DNA from: Chromatiales bacterium
GTDB lineage: Bacteria; Pseudomonadota; Gammaproteobacteria; Chromatiales; Chromatiaceae
DNA: 37,943 nucleotides
Direction: 5' to 3'
Assembly (NCBI GenBank): GCA_022360905.1
Contig: JAKSBX010000254.1
Coordinates: 1 to 37,943, forward strand
Of the stretch, positions 34,660 through 37,943 are shown one piece after another (within the stretch, counting starts at the first letter, position 1; the number at the start of each line of letters is the position of its first letter). A program made the translations under genes and the position numbers. The notes below the pieces were generated by a model, which saw only the letters and a list, made by a program, of their open reading frames with translations, was not told where the DNA came from and did not search any database.

Positions 34660-35403
34660 CTACCCCTTCGGCATCTTTTGCAATTGCCGATGCCAGAATA
34701 CGGTGGCGCCGGCCACGCCTGCCGGCATGGCCAGAAAGTTCAGCAGGGGTACCATCATCATCGCCGTCAGACCGCCGCCAAAGGCCAGTGAGGTCATCCG
34801 TACCCGCTTTAAGCGTTGATGTTGCTCTTTGAAAGGCAGGCTGTGATTGGCCATCGGGTAGTCGCCATATTCCAGGGCGAGAAACCAGGCGCTGAAGAGC
34901 AGCCAGAGGAAGGGGGCGGCCAGATTGACGACCGGAATCAGAAACAGTAACAACAGGGGTATGGCGCGAAGCAGGAAATAGAAGAGTTTGCGCAATTCAG
35001 AGAGCAGGGCGGGCAAAACATCTTTCATGATCTGTTTGGCACCACTGGGTTGACTGGCGAGTTCACCACCCAGATAGAGCTCCACCTTCTCCGCCAGCAG
35101 ACCGTTGAACGGCGAGGCGATCAGATTGGCGATGACGGTGAATGTATAGAAAACGACCAAAACAATAGCGATCGCGAAAAGCGGCCACAACAGCCAGCGA
35201 AGCCAGGCCAGCCAGCTTTCATCGTCGGGCAGAAAGCGATCCATCAATTGCTCGAATTGAGCGACACCCAACCACACCAGCAGACTGAATACCAGAATGT
35301 TAATCAACAGTGGGATCAATACGAAGGGTCTGATTCCCGGTTTGAAAAGTAGTTTCAAACCTTGTAACAGATAGCCGGCGCCAGAGATTGGATTGCTATT
35401 CAT
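34660..35403 (-). CDS. cysZ: sulfate transporter CysZ-like membrane protein (EI24/CysZ family)
   Basis: The protein has 247 residues, near E. coli CysZ (253). It starts NPISGAGYLLQGLKLLFKPG, typical of the family. Hydrophobic segments lie near 25-48, 72-98, 140-180 and 205-235, with FTVIANLIASPFNGLLAEKV (about 87-106) as the best conserved stretch. CysZ allows high-affinity sulfite and sulfate uptake for cysteine synthesis. No cys genes adjoin it, so regulation by CysB cannot be judged. Its stop faces the large hairpin cluster at 34455-34627. Confidence 0.9.
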   Translation of the reverse strand: MNSNPISGAGYLLQGLKLLFKPGIRPFVLIPLLINILVFSLLVWLGVAQFEQLMDRFLPDDESWLAWLRWLLWPLFAIAIVLVVFYTFTVIANLIASPFNGLLAEKVELYLGGELASQPSGAKQIMKDVLPALLSELRKLFYFLLRAIPLLLLFLIPVVNLAAPFLWLLFSAWFLALEYGDYPMANHSLPFKEQHQRLKRVRMTSLAFGGGLTAMMMVPLLNFLAMPAGVAGATVFWHRQLQKMPKG

Positions 35404-35982
35404 CTATGAATACCTGGATTACTTGATTTGCATGACATCTTGAAAGGGGGGCACTATAAACGATTCAAAGTGTCGGGTTAATCATTCTGATACGCCCGGA
35501 GAGTACACTGATTCTATCGATCAGAAAAAACTTTGCGCGCGGATCGGAGGGAAGCATACAGTTTTTTACAATTCGGATTTCGCTCCTTCGATCAAGTGAA
35601 TGTGTGTGCAAAACAGCCACAGGTCCCTTTAAAACAGTCCCTATCGGAATATTATTGGTCCTATTCTCAAAAGATTGATTCACTTCACATTAGAGCCTGG
35701 GAAGCGCTATCAACAATCTCTCGAATCAGTCGATATAAAAGTAGGATTGTAGTTCACGGCTTTACCGCGCTGACTACTGAGAATGGGTGGTACCTATGGG
35801 TTATCCTACTGATTCATTTGATAAATCGTTTTTGGTTGTACCTAGATTTACCAACTATACTTGGATTCAGTTCACACTTCTCATAGACTGAATGGTAACT
35901 TGTGAGTACGATCAACAAAATTTTAGTGGCGGGAATTTAAACTTCCTAATAAATCGGATTTGTATCTTGCCTGAGGCTGAAA
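35404..35982. other. AT-rich gap upstream of cysZ and the exported protein gene
   Basis: About 580 bp with lower GC than the flanking genes. One open frame (35533-35886, 117 codons) lacks recognisable motifs and a good ribosome site, so I do not call it a gene; a lineage-specific gene cannot be excluded. Promoters for the two divergent neighbours are expected here. Confidence 0.45.
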
Positions 35983-36819
35983 ATGTTGAAACACAACACT
36001 AAATATTTCTCGTATACACGTATGCGTTATTCTGTTGTTGGTCTGTTGTCCATGATTCTCTTGGCCATGCCGTTGAGCGGCTTTGCCAGAAATGTTGGAA
36101 CTCTACCCTTCAATGAGAGTTTCGATGTCAACAACTATGGGGACATCGTCTGGGTTACCCAAGGCGCTCGACACAACTGGCTGTCGAGTGGCGGATGGCA
36201 GGGTGGTGGTGCCGCGCAGATTTTCCCAGTCTCCACTGGCCAGGGTTATAACGGCGTGGGTCAGTTTACCGGTATGAATACCGAACAGCTCAACGTCAGA
36301 TGGCTGATGCGCCATGGGCCAGGATTCAATTCAGCCGGTTTTGATGAAACCAAAGTCATCATCATGAACCGTATCAATTACCGGGAAAGACCGATGATCA
36401 TCGGTCGCGGTCAAGACTGGAGAACCTGGGGCGCCTGTGACAACACGGTTTGTCGATATGAAGGTGGCGACTATTGGCCGGACGGTACTGACTCCTTCAA
36501 GATCGGTGATCCTCCATTTCACCGTGAAGATGAGTGGATCAGTGTGGAGCTTGAAGCCAATGCCCGCACCGGTATCATCAGACTCTATATCACCACACAG
36601 GATGGTGAGCATAATGGCCTCTATGTCCAACAGACCATGAGTACACCGGGCGGTGAGTTCAACTATGTCGATGTCATCGGTGGTTACTTCAACACGCCAG
36701 CCCCTGCCAGTCCCGATAACTATTTCATCATCGATGAGCTGGTTATCGATGACAGCTATATCGGGCCACCTGCCGGATTTATCGTGGGAAACCCACCCAA
36801 TCCCCCAATTCTTGAGTGA
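35983..36819 (+). CDS. exported protein of unknown function, possibly a jelly-roll (concanavalin-like) fold
   Basis: The protein has 278 residues. TGAGG about 10 bp upstream supports ATG 35983, although the signal peptide core starts at a second Met (residue 14, MRYSVVGLLSMILLAMPLSG) and cleavage is likely after FA near 35. The mature part has the order expected of a lectin-like beta sandwich: LPFNESFDVNNYGDIVWVTQ, GGGAAQIFPVSTGQGYNGVG, EWISVELEANARTGIIRLYI, then YFIIDELVIDDSYIGPP. That is the LPFxExF...DELVI pattern of jelly-roll domains in secreted proteins. No catalytic residues can be pointed to. A bidirectional terminator follows. Confidence 0.72.
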   Translation: MLKHNTKYFSYTRMRYSVVGLLSMILLAMPLSGFARNVGTLPFNESFDVNNYGDIVWVTQGARHNWLSSGGWQGGGAAQIFPVSTGQGYNGVGQFTGMNTEQLNVRWLMRHGPGFNSAGFDETKVIIMNRINYRERPMIIGRGQDWRTWGACDNTVCRYEGGDYWPDGTDSFKIGDPPFHREDEWISVELEANARTGIIRLYITTQDGEHNGLYVQQTMSTPGGEFNYVDVIGGYFNTPAPASPDNYFIIDELVIDDSYIGPPAGFIVGNPPNPPILE

Positions 36820-36825
36820 TTCTAG

Positions 36826-36858
36826 AAAAAACCCTGATCCCCGGATCAGGGTTTTTTT
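36826..36858. terminator. bidirectional rho-independent terminator
   Basis: AAAAAACCCTGATC, a CCCG loop and GATCAGGGTTTTTTT form a strong stem with T runs on both strands. It lies between the exported protein gene (ends 36819) and the convergent lipoprotein gene (ends 36857), so it can serve both. Confidence 0.93.
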
Positions 36859-37240
36859 ATTCTGTAATGGTTTTTTCGATACGATCAGAGATCGGGCTGT
36901 TCAAGCCGTCAGTATCGTAGGCCACAATACCGAAAAAGTAGTTGCCGGGCGTCATGTCGGAGAGGTCGTAGGAGGTTGAGTGGCCATCCTCGATATCGGC
37001 AATCAATTCCAGATTGTTTGACGACGGGCCACTGTAGATTTTAAAGCCTGCAAGCTCGCTGAGATCCAGAAAGCTGCCATCCGTTCTTGTGGACGGGGCG
37101 ATCCAGCTCAACTGTTGTGCTTGATTATCCGGTGGATTGACAGGGGTATTATCGTCATCTCCACCACCGCCACCACCACCGCCACAGGCAGCAAGCCCAT
37201 AGGTAAGTACGACGAGTGTGTAAAGTGCTGATCTTTTCAT
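36857..37240 (-). CDS. small fibronectin-III-like lipoprotein
   Basis: The protein has 127 residues. Signal peptide and lipobox LAAC give a lipidated Cys19, followed by eight glycines and DDD, a flexible tether often seen in such lipoproteins; Asp after the tether does not occupy position +2, so outer-membrane sorting is likely. Residues about 42-125 form one fibronectin type III-like domain (LSWIAPSTRTDGSFLDLSEL, AGFKIYSGPSSNN, YFFGIVAYDTDGLNSPISD). This version of the domain is common in surface proteins and usually accompanies larger ones; here it stands alone. Its 3' end shares the terminator with the convergent exported protein gene. Confidence 0.8.
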   Translation of the reverse strand: MKRSALYTLVVLTYGLAACGGGGGGGGDDDNTPVNPPDNQAQQLSWIAPSTRTDGSFLDLSELAGFKIYSGPSSNNLELIADIEDGHSTSYDLSDMTPGNYFFGIVAYDTDGLNSPISDRIEKTITE

Positions 37241-37640
37241 GGTTTCCTACCACTGTTATCTGTTGCCGGAATCCGTTGTTGAGATGTTACAGCACAAAAT
37301 GGCTTTAGCACGGTAATTTGCACATTTTAGTAGAAACAGCATCCGCGATGCGCCCACTAAAATTATACAAAATAACGCTCAACAGTGATTGGCTTTTCGC
37401 AATCTTCGATTCAGGCCCCGGTCATCGTGTAGGAGGGCGCCCCCCCACGTCACACTGCCATTGATCTTTACAATGGTAATTAGTTCACTCGGCCTGGAAA
37501 ATCCACTATTTATTGACAGAGTCAATCAAATACCGGATGAGCCCATATGATGATTTATGATAATTCCGGATCGTGCCGCAAAGGTGTGATGGGCTTCAAT
37601 TTTCTGCTTAACGACGATTGGTGTGGATTACCATGGTTGG
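37241..37640. other. non-coding stretch right of the lipoprotein gene
   Basis: No gene is supported in about 400 bp. The first 150 bp should carry the lipoprotein promoter. The remainder has no recognisable element before the composite repeat that starts at about 37641. Confidence 0.5.
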
Positions 37641-37651
37641 GTCCTAAGGCA

Positions 37652-37915
37652 AATGGCACTTAGCTTGAAGAGAATAAACCGCCAATGAACGCTAATCACC
37701 GCAAAATGCCGCGAATAACTTTCACATAGCGGACTCTATTAGCGTAAATTCGCGGTGATTGGCGTTCATTGGCGGTTAATCTCTTAGAATGGCCCAACTT
37801 CTCCAGCAGAATTGGGGCTTAACGCCTTCAAGTTAAGTGCCATTCGGTCCTGGGGCCTGTTAACTCGAATCGTATCAACTCGCACTATTTTATCGATATT
37901 GGGGTAACAGGCCCC
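37652..37915. repeat. composite nested repeat: companion motif, phased pair D and repeat-tip pair
   Basis: Three layers are visible. Outer arms AATGGCACTTAGCTTGAAG (37652-37670) and its near complement (37826-37844) match at 18 of 19 bases; in rightward orientation the right one reads AAGTTAAGTGCCATTCGGTC. Inside lies phased pair D (about 37679-37718 and 37741-37775) made of 10-bp units (CGCCAATGAA, CGCTAATCAC, CGCAAAATGC, CGCGAATAAC). To the right, GGGGCCTGTTA (37852-37862) and TAACAGGCCCC (37905-37915) form a perfect 11-bp inverted pair resembling the tips of the 268-bp element. No coding capacity is seen. Confidence 0.85.
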
Positions 37916-37943
37916 TGACGACTCAGGTTAATTACCAGCTTGC

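Noticed and set aside
35533-35886. 117-codon open frame in the AT-rich gap
   Set aside because: No family motif or good ribosome site; the evidence is too weak to call a gene.

Overview
This window (about 38 kb, moderate GC) looks like chromosomal DNA of a gammaproteobacterium. The gene set (Rsd, DksA followed by GluQRS, YjgA, SelO, Slt70, CysZ, RecJ) is typical of that class. A CbbY-type phosphatase (Calvin-cycle clean-up), a lone GlcF (glycolate oxidation) and several periplasmic thioredoxin-fold proteins suggest an autotrophic, probably sulfur-oxidizing lineage such as Chromatiales or Sedimenticolaceae. That placement is inference from gene content only. I see no rRNA, tRNA, CRISPR array, prophage or intact insertion sequence. 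Layout, left part: a truncated pteridine-reductase-like SDR diverges from a MidA/NDUFAF7-type methyltransferase (0-1.4 kb). Next come a YfbK-like VWA lipoprotein, an ECF sigma factor and a single-pass membrane protein overlapping the sigma gene (1.6-4.7 kb), a possible envelope signalling module bordered by phased inverted repeats. Two tandem exported CGYC thioredoxin-like proteins, an NDUFA9-like SDR and a Pro/Tyr-rich exported protein lie on the minus strand (4.7-8.0 kb). Then follow the anti-sigma factor Rsd and an 803-residue protein with a divergent class III nucleotide cyclase domain (8.7-12.0 kb), facing slt. Middle part: slt and glcF (12.0-15.6 kb) are followed by a perfect 268-bp terminal-inverted-repeat element and a run of small genes (thioesterase, Sel1 protein) separated by fragments of the same repeat. 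A 611-residue PilZ-like protein is read leftward. A GST-like gene, selO and an unusual secreted protein that seems to carry two outer-membrane beta-barrels are read rightward (19.8-24.8 kb), facing dsbA. Right part: a small protein and a bacterial SET-domain protein, a stand-alone batD, divergent recJ with yjgA, gluQRS-dksA, the cbbY-aminotransferase pair, cysZ, an exported protein of unknown function and a small fibronectin-III-like lipoprotein. The most unusual signals are not genes. One is a family of inverted repeats built from roughly 10-bp units (CGCNAATNAA), found as four pairs and one solo arm and repeatedly associated with a second short motif (AAGTAAGYGCCATTCG). Another is the 268-bp double-hairpin element with solo ends scattered through gene gaps. 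The best protein-level candidates for something new are the double-barrel outer-membrane protein and the divergent cyclase.
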